Shown in pieces: positions 38,701-45,545 of a DNA stretch of 64,000 nt (its first letter is position 1; each line of letters begins with the position of its first letter). The DNA lies in assembly GCA_008360975.2 (NCBI GenBank), contig CM039188.1, positions 28,547,944 to 28,611,943 of the forward strand, written 5' to 3'. This stretch comes from Lichenostomus cassidix (lineage: Eukaryota > Chordata > Aves > Passeriformes > Meliphagidae). Below the pieces are notes generated by a model. That model saw only the letters and a list, made by a program, of their open reading frames with translations, had not been told where the DNA came from and made no database searches. Both the position numbers and the translations under genes were made by a program.

Positions 38701-41700
38701 AAGACCAGCAGGGAAAGAGGCATGAGTGGAAGATATTCACAGCCATGATCTGGGCACCTTTGTCTCCAAGGGGGGAAGAACTCAGGGAAACACAGGCAGG
38801 GAAAATTATCCTGCTTTGGGGATCTGCAGAGTTCCTTGGGATTTGGTTAGTCCGAGCTGTACCAAGAAGGGGAAGGCTGAGGGCTCTGCTTCTTACCTGG
38901 AGATGTTGAGGTTGTCGTCACTGTTGTGCTAGGAGTTATTGTAGTACTCACAGGTGTACTAGTAGTATCTTCTGCTAAAGGGAAAAGAAGAGACATGGCA
39001 GCACTACTTAGCACTGTCTGTTCAAACAGCCTTGGGGAATTCTGTGTGTGTAGGACAACCTCTGAGAAGGGAAAAGTGGTAGACTCTGGTGGGGCTGAGT
39101 GGCCAAAGTCCTGAGCACCGTTGCCCACCCTCTGGACTCTCCCTGGCTGAGATGGCCCTGTCACCTGACATGGCCCTGACCCCTTGGCCCCAGTGTGCAG
39201 GGATTGAACACATGGAGCACACACACACACACACACACACACACTGTAGTGTCCCCAGCTTATCTCTGCTTTATGGATAGAGCTGTCTCAGCCACAACTC
39301 TCACACCCAGCAGCAACCAACCTCAGGCACAACTCTCTGCAGGATTTGGTCACAGGATTGCCCTGGGCATCTCCACAGGGATCCCTATGTATCCAGGCCT
39401 CATGCAGGAGGCAAAGGCACCAAGCACAAGAAGAGCAGCCTCTTCAACGCTTCCCCAACACTTCCCCCCTGCAGCAAAGTGCAGCAGGGAAAGAGAGAAG
39501 TGTGGAGCGTATTCACAGCTTTGACCTGGGCACCTTTTGTCTCCCCTGGGAGAGGAACCCAGACAAACCTCATTGGGAGCTGCAGAGCTCCTTGGGACTG
39601 TTCCCAGCAGGGGCTGCCTGAAGGCTTTGCTCCTTACCTGCAGGTGTTGAGGTTGTAGATACTGTTGTGGTAGTAGATGCTTGAGCAGTGGTTCCTGCTG
39701 AAGAGAAAAGAAGAGACATGGCAGCACTGGGGAACTCTGTGCATGCAGGACAATTTATGAGCAGATAAGTATGGGGGCACCTGTGTGTATCTGAGCAGCC
39801 ACACCTATGGGCGGCTTTATGTTGCTTTTATATCTGACCCCAGGTCTCATGTACCATTGGGGTTTTATTTTGTACAATCTTCTCTCACACCCTACTTCAG
39901 GAGTCCTCCTAAGCAGCAGGTTTGTGCCATCCCTGCCGTTCCCTTCCAGGTGACTTATGCTGAGTTTTGTGGGCTCTGTGGGCAATGGCAACAGCTCCTG
40001 GCCCCAGCAGGGTCTGCCTGAGGGATTTTCTCCTTACCTGCAGATGTTGTGGTTGTTGTCACTGTTGTGGTATTCGATGGTTGAACAGTGGTTCCTGATG
40101 AAAGGAAAAAAAGAGACATGGCAGCACTGGGGAACTCTGTGTGTGCAGGACAATTTATGAGCAGATATGTGGGGGCACCTGTGTGTATCTGAGCAGCCGC
40201 ACCTCTGGGCAGCCATATGTTGCCCTTTATCTGTCCCCAGGCCTCATGTGCCATAGGTGTTTTTTTTTCTTCATTCTTTTTTCACAACCTGCGCTGGATT
40301 GCCCCTAAGCAGGAGGTTTATACCCTCCCTGCTTTTCTCTTTCAGGTGATTTATGGTGAGTTGTAGGCACACACATTTCGCTCTGCAGTGCTGGTTGCCA
40401 GAGCAGGCTCCAAATAACCCACCCTCAAGGACCTTCAGCACTACTGGAGCATCATTTAAAACTCCATCTATACTCTTCCAGAACAGTGGAAGTATGACTG
40501 CCTTTGCTAACACACAGTCCCATGCTATAACAAATCCATGTGGACATTGACAGGAGACTATTTCTGTTACAGGAATACTTCTTCTACTACACTATCATCA
40601 GCAGTATCCAGGCCCATCAGACTGTGCACAGCCTGCACATCTCCACTCCCTGAGACTGGTCTTTGGCACAGCATAATTCAGATGAAAGGCACAGGCACAC
40701 AGCCTTTCCCAATCGTGATGGAAAGTGGGTGCTGGCAGGAAGGATGTGGTCATGCAAGCCCACCATGGAGGAAGAGCTGAGGGACTGGTTAAGCTGCCCC
40801 TCCTCAGAGGGATCCCAGCTGGAGCTTTGACCCTCCTGGGTGGAGTTTCCCAGCACCACACTGGGCCTGGAGGAAAACAGGGATGGTGTGCTCTGTGGGC
40901 AATGGCAACAGCTCCTGGCCCCAGTCACAAGCTGGGTGTTCCCCAGATCCCTCCCTGCCCATGCTCCAAAAGCCTTAGGAAAAATTCCCTGCAGGACCCA
41001 GGAATGAGCTTGCCCAGGACATCATTCTGCATGGATATTCTTGTATCCAGGGGTGGTGCAGGAGGCAAAGGCACCAAGCATGAAAAGAGAGGCCTCCACC
41101 AATGTTCCCCAACACATTCTCTTTACAACAAAGACCAGCAGGAAAAGAGGCATGAGTGGAAGATATTCACAGCCATGATCTGGGCACCTTTGTCTCCAAG
41201 GGGGGAAGAACTCAGGGAAACGCAGGCAGGGAAAATTATCCTGCTTTGGGTATCTGCAGAGTTCCTTGGGATTTGGTTAGTCCGAGCTGTACCAAGAAGG
41301 GGAAGGCTGAGGGCTCTGCTTCTTACCTGGAGATGTTGAGGTTGTCGTCACTGTTGTGCTAGGAGTTATTGTAGTACTCACAGGTGTACTAGTAGTATCT
41401 TCTGCTGAAGGGAAAAGAAGAGACATGGCAGCACTACTTAGCACTGTCTGTTCAAACAGCCTTGGGGAATTCTGTGTGTGTAGGACAACCTCTGAGAAGG
41501 GAAAAGTGGTAGACTCTGGTGGGGCTGAATGGCCAAAGCCCTGAGCACCGTTGCCCACCCTCTGGACTCTCCCTGGCTGAGATGGCCCTGTCACCTGACA
41601 TGGCCCTGACCCCTTGGCCCCAGTGTGCAGGGATTGAACACATGGAGCACACACACACACACACACACTGTAGTGTCCCCAGCTTATCTCTGCTTTATGG

Positions 41701-44700
41701 ATACAGCTGTCTCAGCCACAACTCTCACACCCAGCAGCAACCAACCTCAGGCACAACTCTCTGCAGGATTTGGTCACAGGATTTCCCTGGGCATCTCCAC
41801 AGGGATCCCTATGTATCCAGGCCTCATGAAGGAGGCAAAGGCACCAAGCACAAGAAGAGCAGCCTCTTCAACGCTTCCCCAACACTTCCCCCCTGCAGCA
41901 AAGTGCAGCAGGGAAAGAGAGAAGTGTGGAGGGTATTCACAGCTTTGACCTGGGCACCTTTTGTCTCCCCTGGGAGAGGAACCCAGACAAACCTCATTGG
42001 GAGCTGCAGAGCTCCTTGGGACTGTTCCCAGCAGGGGCTGCCTGAAGGCTTTGCTCCTTACCTGCAGGTGTTGAGGTTGTAGATACTGTTGTGGTAGTAG
42101 ATGCTTGAGCAGTGGTTCCTGCTGAAGAGAAAAGAAGAGACATGGCAGCACTGGGGAACTCTGTGCATGCAGGACAATTTATGAGCAGATAAGTATGGGG
42201 GCACCTGTGTGTATCTGAGCAGCCACACCTATGGGCGGCTTTATGTTGCTTTTCTATCTGACCCCAGGCCTCATGTGCCATTGGGGTTTTATTTTGTTCA
42301 TTCTTCCCTCACACCCTACTGCAGGAGTCCTCCTAAGCAGCAGGTTTGTGCCATCCCTGCCTTTCCCTTCCAGGTGACTTATGCTGAGTTTTGTGGCCTC
42401 TGTGGGCAATGGCAACAGCTCCTGGCCCCAGTCCCACGCTGGGTTGTTCCCCAGATCCCTCCCTGCCCATGCTCCAAAAGCCTTAGGAAAAATTCCCTGC
42501 AGGACCCAGGAATGGGCTTGCCCAGGACATCATTCTGCATGGATATTCTTGTATCCGGGGGTGGTGCAAGAGGCAAATTATGAGCAGATGTATGTGGGGG
42601 CACCTGTGTGTATCTGAGCAGCCGCACCTCTGGGCAGCCATATGTTGCCCTTTATCTGTCCCCAGGCCTCATGTGCCATAGGTGTTATTTTTTCTCTCAT
42701 TCTTTTTTCACAACCTGCTCTTGGATTGCCCCTAAGCAGTAGGAGGTTTATACCCTCCCTGCTTTTCTCTTTCAGGTGATTTATGGTGAGTTGTAGGCAC
42801 ACACATTTCTCTCTGCAGTGCTGGTTGCCAGAAGAGGCTCTGAACATCCCACTCTCAATCACAGAGCCTCTGCGCTCAGTACTTCTGGACCATCATTTAA
42901 AATTCCCTCTATACTCTTCCAGAGCAGTGGAAGAATGACTGCCTTTGCTAACACACAGTCCTGTGCTGTAACAAATTCATGTGGACATTGACAGCACACT
43001 GTGTCTCTTCCTGGAATATTTCTTCTGCTATATTATTATCAGTGGTATTTTGAACCTCTTTTCCTGTACTACACCTCCATGCATTTATAATAGTATACAT
43101 TATTTTTCTGGTTTTCTATTTCTTTAATGCCATAATTCTTTATGAATGAAGAGAAAATTTGCTGATACCAGACAATTTTTGAAAATACTTCCTCAGACTT
43201 TGGCTTCAACCTTTCTTATTGCATTTACTCTTCCAAAATATTTTAGTTATTTACATTGCTGGGTTTTGCTTTATTTAACCTGTTGCATTCTCAACTCTTC
43301 CTATAAAGAATGAGTTCATGTTTGAGGGGTTTTTTTTTGTTTCGTTTGTTTTTTCTCAAATATAAGAAGAACAATTAATAAGTCAGCCTTCCTGAGAAAT
43401 GTGTGATTATGAGAAATGGCGAGTTTGGATCACGTGATCTAACTTTAATCTGAATTAGTTAATTTACGAGTTAGGAATAAACTTTCTTACTCTGAGTTAA
43501 TGCTGCTGCAATCATAACTTAATCTAAAGCATTAATAGGATGCAGCTGAAAGACTAATATGTTTGTGGCTAAAGTCCATGTCACTATCACACTCTGCAAA
43601 TCTCAGCAGACATCTGAAAAAAAGACCCCACTTTTCTAAAGCTTTATAGTGCTTTAAAAATCCAAGGTGAGGAAAATCTTCTACACTTTTTTGCTGCTGT
43701 TCAATATATCTCACATAGAAAAGGCACATGCAAAAGACAAGTAATCCTTTAGCTTCCCCTAGGTGAAGGGGAAAAATGAGCAATTGTGTCAGTTCTCTGC
43801 CAGGTCTCCTCCCTCCACTGGTCACTGAGTGCCATACACAGCATTATTTTTTCCCCACTCAGTGTAAATTTATATTTTTCCTATAACCGTGATAATATGA
43901 ATCTATGCTGGCCACAGGCAATGGGTGCTGGAACAACAACCTGGTACAGAGCTAGTCCTGTTTTTAGAACAATGGTTAGATCTGGGAGGCTCTGGCTAAC
44001 ACTTGCCCAGGAGTACCCTTTGGACTCAGGAAGAACAGCATCCATGGTGACAGCAGAGCGCATGAGCTGATATTGAACTTTGTGGATGGGCTTGACAAAG
44101 GTAACGTGAGCAAAGGTGGCCAATTTATGACTCTGTGTGCCTAGACCTAACCCTCTGTGTAAGGAAATAGGATGTGTTAATGGGCTTGGGCATTACTACG
44201 GCGATAAAGAAATGGATGTTACCACCAAGGTTGTATAACAGCAGAGACATCTGGCTGCTGAGCAGGGCAGGGCCTTTGCCAGTACTAGTCAAATGGACAC
44301 ATCCTGCAAGGCTTTTACAATGTTTGCTTAGAAGGAAAAAGGTTTCTGGGCAGACCTATCCTGCCCAGATGCAAAATCTGGTCAAGTGAAAAACTGATAT
44401 CGCATTCAGTAACATTGGATCAAGATTTTTCACATCTTGCTGTTACCTACAAGTCTCCAAACAGGAGACCAATCAACCAACAATCTTGAAGACTTCTATG
44501 CTTATGATTTACTGCTGAAAATTGGTCTGTAGCAAACTGCAGATGTTGCTGGAAATACATATGTTCACTCACAGTACTCAACAGAGACCCTCAACCATCT
44601 AACACCAGATGCAAACTTAACAGGTCTAAATTTGGCTGATACCTCTGCAATTTTATCTTTGTATTAGCTAGGAGTTCCTGTCCTCTCACAGCTTCAAGCT

Positions 44701-45415
44701 GCCACAAAACTCTTCATATAGATGCTTTACCTCTACTTTTTCTAATTCCTTCAACCCCTCACACCTCTCACTGAGCATCAGGGAAAGGCAAGTTTGGTCA
44801 TAGGCTCTGGCCCACAACTACCAACTGTGTCACAATGCCAGAAAAAGTAGTAAGTGGCTTAAGGAATGACACCTGCCCTTTAGTTTGAATAGACCACAGT
44901 GCAACCCTCTGGAAAGCTGGTGGTGGTGTTTCCACTAATTTATTTCAACAGGAAGGAACAAAAGCTCTGTGAGCCAGCTCAGGTGGAACTGCTTTCCAGA
45001 CTGGTTGGTTAAGGAGCCTCTGGCCAGAAGGGTACTGGGGTGGAACAGTTGCACCTTTTGTTATGACTGTAACAGAGCTTGAATTACCTTGGTTTAGTAT
45101 GAAAGTCCTGAAGACTGCTCTTGGAATAGGCTAAATTAGGTTAATCATAAGCACCAATGCTTTTCCATTGTTCTGTGAGCAAGGAAAGCCGTTGGCTTGC
45201 AGTGACATCTTTCATCATTAATTAATCAAAACCTAGACATGCTGAATTGTGTATCACAACTGGCTTCTCAAAAGCTGCTGAAAGTACTAGAAAATCCATT
45301 CACTGCCACACAATAGCTGCCTTGATAAATCACAAAACAGAAGATAGTGTTTCTTACCTTTTGAAAGGCTCAACACCAGGCTGAGCCACACAGCGAGGAA
45401 CACAGAGCGTCTCAT
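17732..45415 (-). CDS. MUC13: MUC13, transmembrane mucin (complete, 26 coding exons)
   Basis: Known role: a cell-surface epithelial mucin with a glycosylated ectodomain, EGF-like and SEA domains, a membrane anchor and a signalling tail. Seen: joining the 26 exons listed separately gives 2136 nt in one frame, 711 aa plus stop, with every junction GT-AG and phase-compatible. Approximate residues: signal peptide 1-20; Thr/Ser/Pro domain 20-364; EGF1 365-404; SEA 405-508; EGF2 509-548; EGF3 549-598; TM 599-627; cytoplasmic tail 628-711. The tail has YSDL and YDDL (YxxPhi-like) and NPY motifs and ends in RY. The order EGF-SEA-EGF-EGF-TM is diagnostic of MUC13, and it sits between ITGB5 and HEG1 as expected. 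Oddity: the PTS domain is split over 15 duplicated mini-exons rather than one large exon. How many are used in one transcript is unknown, because all are phase 1-1 and can be skipped freely. Confidence 0.9.
17800..17930 (-). mobile_element. tRNA-Ile-derived, CR1-tailed SINE (TguSINE1-like)
   Basis: Read on the minus strand, 17858-17916 resembles tRNA-Ile. There is an A-box-like TAGCTCAGTTTGG, a TTAATAACACCAAGG loop region with a short internal deletion, and a B-box-like GGATTGATCCC ending in TATGGGCC. A CR1-type tail with GAGTTGGACTTGATGATC follows. This is the architecture I recall for TguSINE1 of songbirds. It fills most of the 312-bp last intron of MUC13, in the same orientation as the gene. 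Confidence 0.8.
18095..18296 (-). CDS. MUC13: MUC13 exon 25 (cytoplasmic tail)
   Basis: 202 nt, phase 2 to 0. It starts with the basic stop-transfer segment [10 protein letters not shown]. It then carries GYSDLD, a run ending in [12 protein letters not shown], and ERDYDDL. Several tyrosines lie in YxxPhi or NPY context, suggesting endocytic or phospho-dependent adaptor binding (inference). The acceptor is tctgaag and the donor GTAAGT. Confidence 0.88.
18489..18576 (-). CDS. MUC13: MUC13 exon 24 (transmembrane helix)
   Basis: 88 nt, phase 1 to 2. After NTE comes an uninterrupted hydrophobic stretch beginning [20 protein letters not shown] and ending AIISVR. It has the same length and phases as the HEG1 transmembrane exon at 60499-60586. 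Confidence 0.93.
19133..19170 (-). CDS. MUC13: MUC13 exon 23 (end of EGF3)
   Basis: 38 nt, phase 2 to 1, encoding the last two EGF3 cysteines in [12 protein letters not shown]. An NCT sequon is present. It has a pyrimidine-rich acceptor and a GTAAGT donor. Size and phase are identical to HEG1 61096-61133. Confidence 0.9.
19224..19277 (+). mobile_element. CR1 LINE 3'-end fragment
   Basis: The segment GATGATCTTTAGGGTC, then AATCCAAACCATTCTGTGAT and TCTATGATC, matches the typical avian CR1 3' terminus. Only about 55 bp remain, in the intron between MUC13 exons 22 and 23. Confidence 0.75.
20230..20341 (-). CDS. MUC13: MUC13 exon 22 (EGF3, first part)
   Basis: 112 nt, phase 1 to 2. It begins [14 protein letters not shown] and ends with a CKC ... 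ENC pattern. Its C-x10-C-x2-C-x8-C spacing into exon 23 matches the HEG1 juxtamembrane module exactly. The acceptor is aatacag and the donor GTGAGT. Confidence 0.9.
20407..20425. repeat. (AC)n microsatellite
   Basis: A perfect AC dinucleotide run of 19 nt, about 65 bp upstream (minus sense) of MUC13 exon 22. Confidence 0.95.
21437..21556 (-). CDS. MUC13: MUC13 exon 21 (EGF2)
   Basis: 120 nt, phase 1-1. A six-cysteine EGF module runs from [10 protein letters not shown] to DRSCS. The acceptor is ttttaaag and the donor GTAAGAAG. It follows the SEA domain directly, as in MUC13 orthologues. Confidence 0.9.
22879..23024 (-). CDS. MUC13: MUC13 exon 20 (SEA domain, third part)
   Basis: 146 nt, phase 2 to 1, beginning [20 protein letters not shown] and ending SYVSLYKG. 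It contains the sequons NVT and NDT. The strand-then-helix composition fits the C-terminal half of a SEA fold. Confidence 0.85.
24449..24507 (-). CDS. MUC13: MUC13 exon 19 (SEA domain, second part)
   Basis: 59 nt, phase 0 to 2, encoding [19 protein letters not shown]. At the usual SEA autoproteolysis position the sequence reads YMETVIV, with no G-S-V-V-V-like motif. The acceptor is tttatag and the donor GTAAGT. Confidence 0.87.
26021..26127 (-). CDS. MUC13: MUC13 exon 18 (SEA domain, first part)
   Basis: 107 nt, phase 1 to 0. It begins [14 protein letters not shown] and ends [10 protein letters not shown], and carries two NVS sequons. The beta strand followed by an amphipathic helix is typical of the SEA N-terminal half. 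Confidence 0.87.
27036..27155 (-). CDS. MUC13: MUC13 exon 17 (EGF1)
   Basis: 120 nt, phase 1-1. A six-cysteine EGF module runs from VDFCRGDPC through KC, TCEC and NC. It contains NYT and NCS sequons. The acceptor region reads TAGTAGTAG, so the start could shift by 3 or 6 nt (one or two extra codons). The donor is GTGAGT. Confidence 0.9.
28589..28652 (-). pseudogene. Decayed B-type PTS exon of MUC13
   Basis: It aligns with the B exons (shared CCTAGCACAACAGTGAC on the minus strand) and sits at the B position of the left-most module. The donor GT has become CT (CTAAG instead of GTAAG). The remnant is about 64 nt rather than 78, so inclusion would also break the frame. I therefore left it out of the MUC13 model. 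Confidence 0.7.
29283..29339 (-). CDS. MUC13: MUC13 exon 16 (PTS, A type)
   Basis: 57 nt, phase 1-1, containing [16 protein letters not shown]. It is the only A exon with an N-linked sequon (NTT). It is also the only A exon with a single acceptor (TATCAG) instead of CAGCAG, and is therefore 3 nt shorter than its sisters. Confidence 0.85.
30602..30679 (-). CDS. MUC13: MUC13 exon 15 (PTS, B type)
   Basis: 78 nt, phase 1-1. It starts [18 protein letters not shown], so two sequons are present. The acceptor is CAGCAG. A 5-bp deletion lies in the polypyrimidine tract relative to the other B copies. Confidence 0.85.
30918..30940. repeat. (CA)n / (UG)n in transcript, module 2
   Basis: A perfect 23-nt run. 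In the MUC13 sense it is a UG repeat about 240 nt upstream of exon 15. Confidence 0.95.
31334..31411 (-). CDS. MUC13: MUC13 exon 14 (B-type PTS exon in A-type flanks)
   Basis: 78 nt, phase 1-1. The coding sequence is B type ([16 protein letters not shown]: three sequons). Both flanking introns are of the A position (GGGGAACTCTTTGCATG upstream; CAGCAGGGGCTGCCTGAGG downstream, plus-strand reading). It looks like a converted or recombinant module. Confidence 0.85.
31751..32012 (-). mobile_element. Solo LTR of an endogenous retrovirus (class II-like)
   Basis: A 262-bp insertion is present in only one module of the array. It starts TG, ends CA and is flanked by the 6-bp duplication AAGGAC (31745-31750 and 32013-32018). 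The empty site, CTCAAGGACCTTCAGC, is visible in sister modules (near 38.0 and 40.43 kb). Read on the minus strand it has two CCAAT boxes, a TATATATA box and AATAAA motifs in LTR order, so it has the same sense as MUC13. A 6-bp duplication is typical of class II (ERVK-like) elements. No internal retroviral genes remain. Confidence 0.85.
32914..32991 (-). CDS. MUC13: MUC13 exon 13 (PTS, B type)
   Basis: 78 nt, phase 1-1, with ENTT and VNTT sequons. Near the end it reads VMTKSTSP, a Lys otherwise absent from these exons. The acceptor is CAGCAG and the donor GTAAGA. Confidence 0.85.
33645..33722 (-). CDS. MUC13: MUC13 exon 12 (B-type PTS exon in A-type flanks)
   Basis: 78 nt, phase 1-1, three sequons (ENTT, VNTT, NST). 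Like exon 14 it has A-position intron flanks, so it is probably a sister hybrid. The neighbouring module to the right lacks about 0.5 kb of intron. Confidence 0.85.
34430..34507 (-). CDS. MUC13: MUC13 exon 11 (PTS, B type)
   Basis: 78 nt, phase 1-1. The first sequon is kept (ENTT) and the second is lost (VSTT). It is intermediate between the sequon-rich left copies and the sequon-free right copies. Confidence 0.85.
34751..34765. repeat. (CA)n, module 4
   Basis: A 15-nt run, the shortest uninterrupted copy in the array, upstream of exon 11 in transcript sense. Confidence 0.95.
35159..35218 (-). CDS. MUC13: MUC13 exon 10 (PTS, A type)
   Basis: 60 nt from the proximal AG of CAGCAG (57 from the distal), phase 1-1. 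It encodes [20 protein letters not shown] with no N-linked sequon. It lies exactly 4479 bp from exon 5. Confidence 0.87.
35559..35615 (-). CDS. MUC13: MUC13 exon 9 (PTS, C type)
   Basis: 57 nt, phase 1-1, containing [17 protein letters not shown] with one NTT sequon. It has a single acceptor (TCATCAG) and lies exactly 4479 bp from exon 4. Confidence 0.85.
36868..36945 (-). CDS. MUC13: MUC13 exon 8 (PTS, B type)
   Basis: 78 nt, phase 1-1. Both sequons are lost (EDTT, VSTT). It lies 4459 bp from exon 3, its copy in the dimer duplication. Confidence 0.87.
37189..37209. repeat. (CA)n, module 5
   Basis: A 21-nt run upstream (transcript sense) of exon 8. Confidence 0.95.
37603..37662 (-). CDS. 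MUC13: MUC13 exon 7 (PTS, A type)
   Basis: 60 nt, phase 1-1. It encodes the same 20 residues as exon 10. No C exon follows in this module. It lies 4459 bp from exon 2. Confidence 0.87.
38897..38974 (-). CDS. MUC13: MUC13 exon 6 (PTS, B type)
   Basis: 78 nt, phase 1-1, EDTT and VSTT. The first acceptor of the pair is TAG rather than CAG (TAGCAG), which may favour the distal site and a 75-nt exon. Confidence 0.85.
39218..39244. repeat. (CA)n, module 6
   Basis: A 27-nt run, the longest in the array, upstream (transcript sense) of exon 6. Confidence 0.95.
39638..39697 (-). CDS. MUC13: MUC13 exon 5 (PTS, A type)
   Basis: 60 nt, phase 1-1. It encodes the same 20 residues as exon 10, and its flanks match those of exon 10 closely over several hundred bases. 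Confidence 0.87.
40038..40094 (-). CDS. MUC13: MUC13 exon 4 (PTS, C type)
   Basis: 57 nt, phase 1-1. It has the same coding sequence as exon 9, including the single NTT sequon. These two C exons carry the only N-linked sequons in the membrane-distal nine PTS exons. Confidence 0.85.
41327..41404 (-). CDS. MUC13: MUC13 exon 3 (PTS, B type)
   Basis: 78 nt, phase 1-1, EDTT and VSTT (no sequon), CAGCAG acceptor. Confidence 0.87.
41648..41668. repeat. (CA)n, module 7
   Basis: A 21-nt run upstream (transcript sense) of exon 3. Confidence 0.95.
42062..42121 (-). CDS. MUC13: MUC13 exon 2 (PTS, A type, first of the array)
   Basis: 60 nt, phase 1-1, the first PTS exon after the signal peptide in this model. 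The C exon expected further right has been removed by a deletion whose junction is at about 42573-42578. Confidence 0.85.
42122..45357 (-). other. MUC13: MUC13 intron 1
   Basis: 3.2 kb. The first 0.9 kb is array sequence without usable exons, and the rest is AT-rich unique sequence. The 43.9-44.4 kb segment has a different texture and could be an old transposon remnant, but I cannot name it. No further phase 1-1 exon was found. A small 5' exon could have been missed. Confidence 0.6.
45358..45415 (-). CDS. MUC13: MUC13 exon 1 (signal peptide)
   Basis: 58 nt, ATG to a phase-1 donor (GTAAGAAA). It encodes [19 protein letters not shown], with a basic n-region and a hydrophobic core: a typical signal peptide. 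G lies at -3 of the ATG, and there is no upstream ATG in the predicted short 5' UTR. Confidence 0.88.
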
Positions 45416-45545
45416 TGCCACTTCTGCTGCTGCTGCCACTGGCTGCTAAGCCTAAGACAAAGTGCCTTTCTCTCCTGGCGTCAGCTCATTTAAGGTCCCA
45501 GCCACAGGTAGAGAGCTCAGCTCTGAGCTGACGTCATGGTGGCAA
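45416..45545 (-). promoter_or_regulatory. MUC13: MUC13 core promoter and 5' UTR
   Basis: The minus strand has a TATA-like CCTTAAATG (45488-45493 is its TTAAAT), placing transcription start near 45460 and giving a 5' UTR of about 45 nt. Further upstream lies a perfect 7-bp inverted repeat AGCTCAG-CT-CTGAGCT (45514-45529). It abuts a consensus CRE TGACGTCA (45529-45536). No CpG island is present, consistent with a tissue-restricted epithelial gene (inference). Confidence 0.6.
45529..45536. promoter_or_regulatory. MUC13: CRE palindrome TGACGTCA
   Basis: A perfect CREB/ATF consensus site about 70 bp upstream of the predicted MUC13 transcription start. Confidence 0.7.

Larger units (their letters stand above)
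28180..43050. repeat. MUC13: Tandem array of MUC13 mini-exon modules
   Basis: The array is built of modules of about 2.03 kb (about 2.43 kb when the extra C exon is included). Each module holds a B-type PTS exon and an A-position exon with their introns. B/A pairs are at 28.6/29.28, 30.60/31.33, 32.91/33.65, 34.43/35.16, 36.87/37.60, 38.90/39.64 and 41.33/42.06 kb. B-to-B spacings are about 2.0, 2.3 (includes an LTR), 1.5 (internal deletion), 2.44, 2.03 and 2.43 kb. All three exon types share the same flanking motif (AGAGACATGGCAGCACT on the plus strand), so they also descend from one exon. Both array edges fade into degenerate homology, so the limits are approximate. Confidence 0.9.

Noticed and set aside
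30114..42583. Repeated plus-strand open frames of 124-204 codons across the MUC13 array (for example 30114-30614, 36380-36880, 40725-41339).
   Set aside because: They are antisense to introns and PTS exons, are repeated only because the modules are duplicated, have no domains or splice logic, and differ by stops and frameshifts between copies.
28180..43050. CRISPR-like or satellite interpretation of the repeat array.
   Set aside because: Units are about 2 kb and contain spliced coding exons in a vertebrate gene; there are no short direct repeats with unique spacers.
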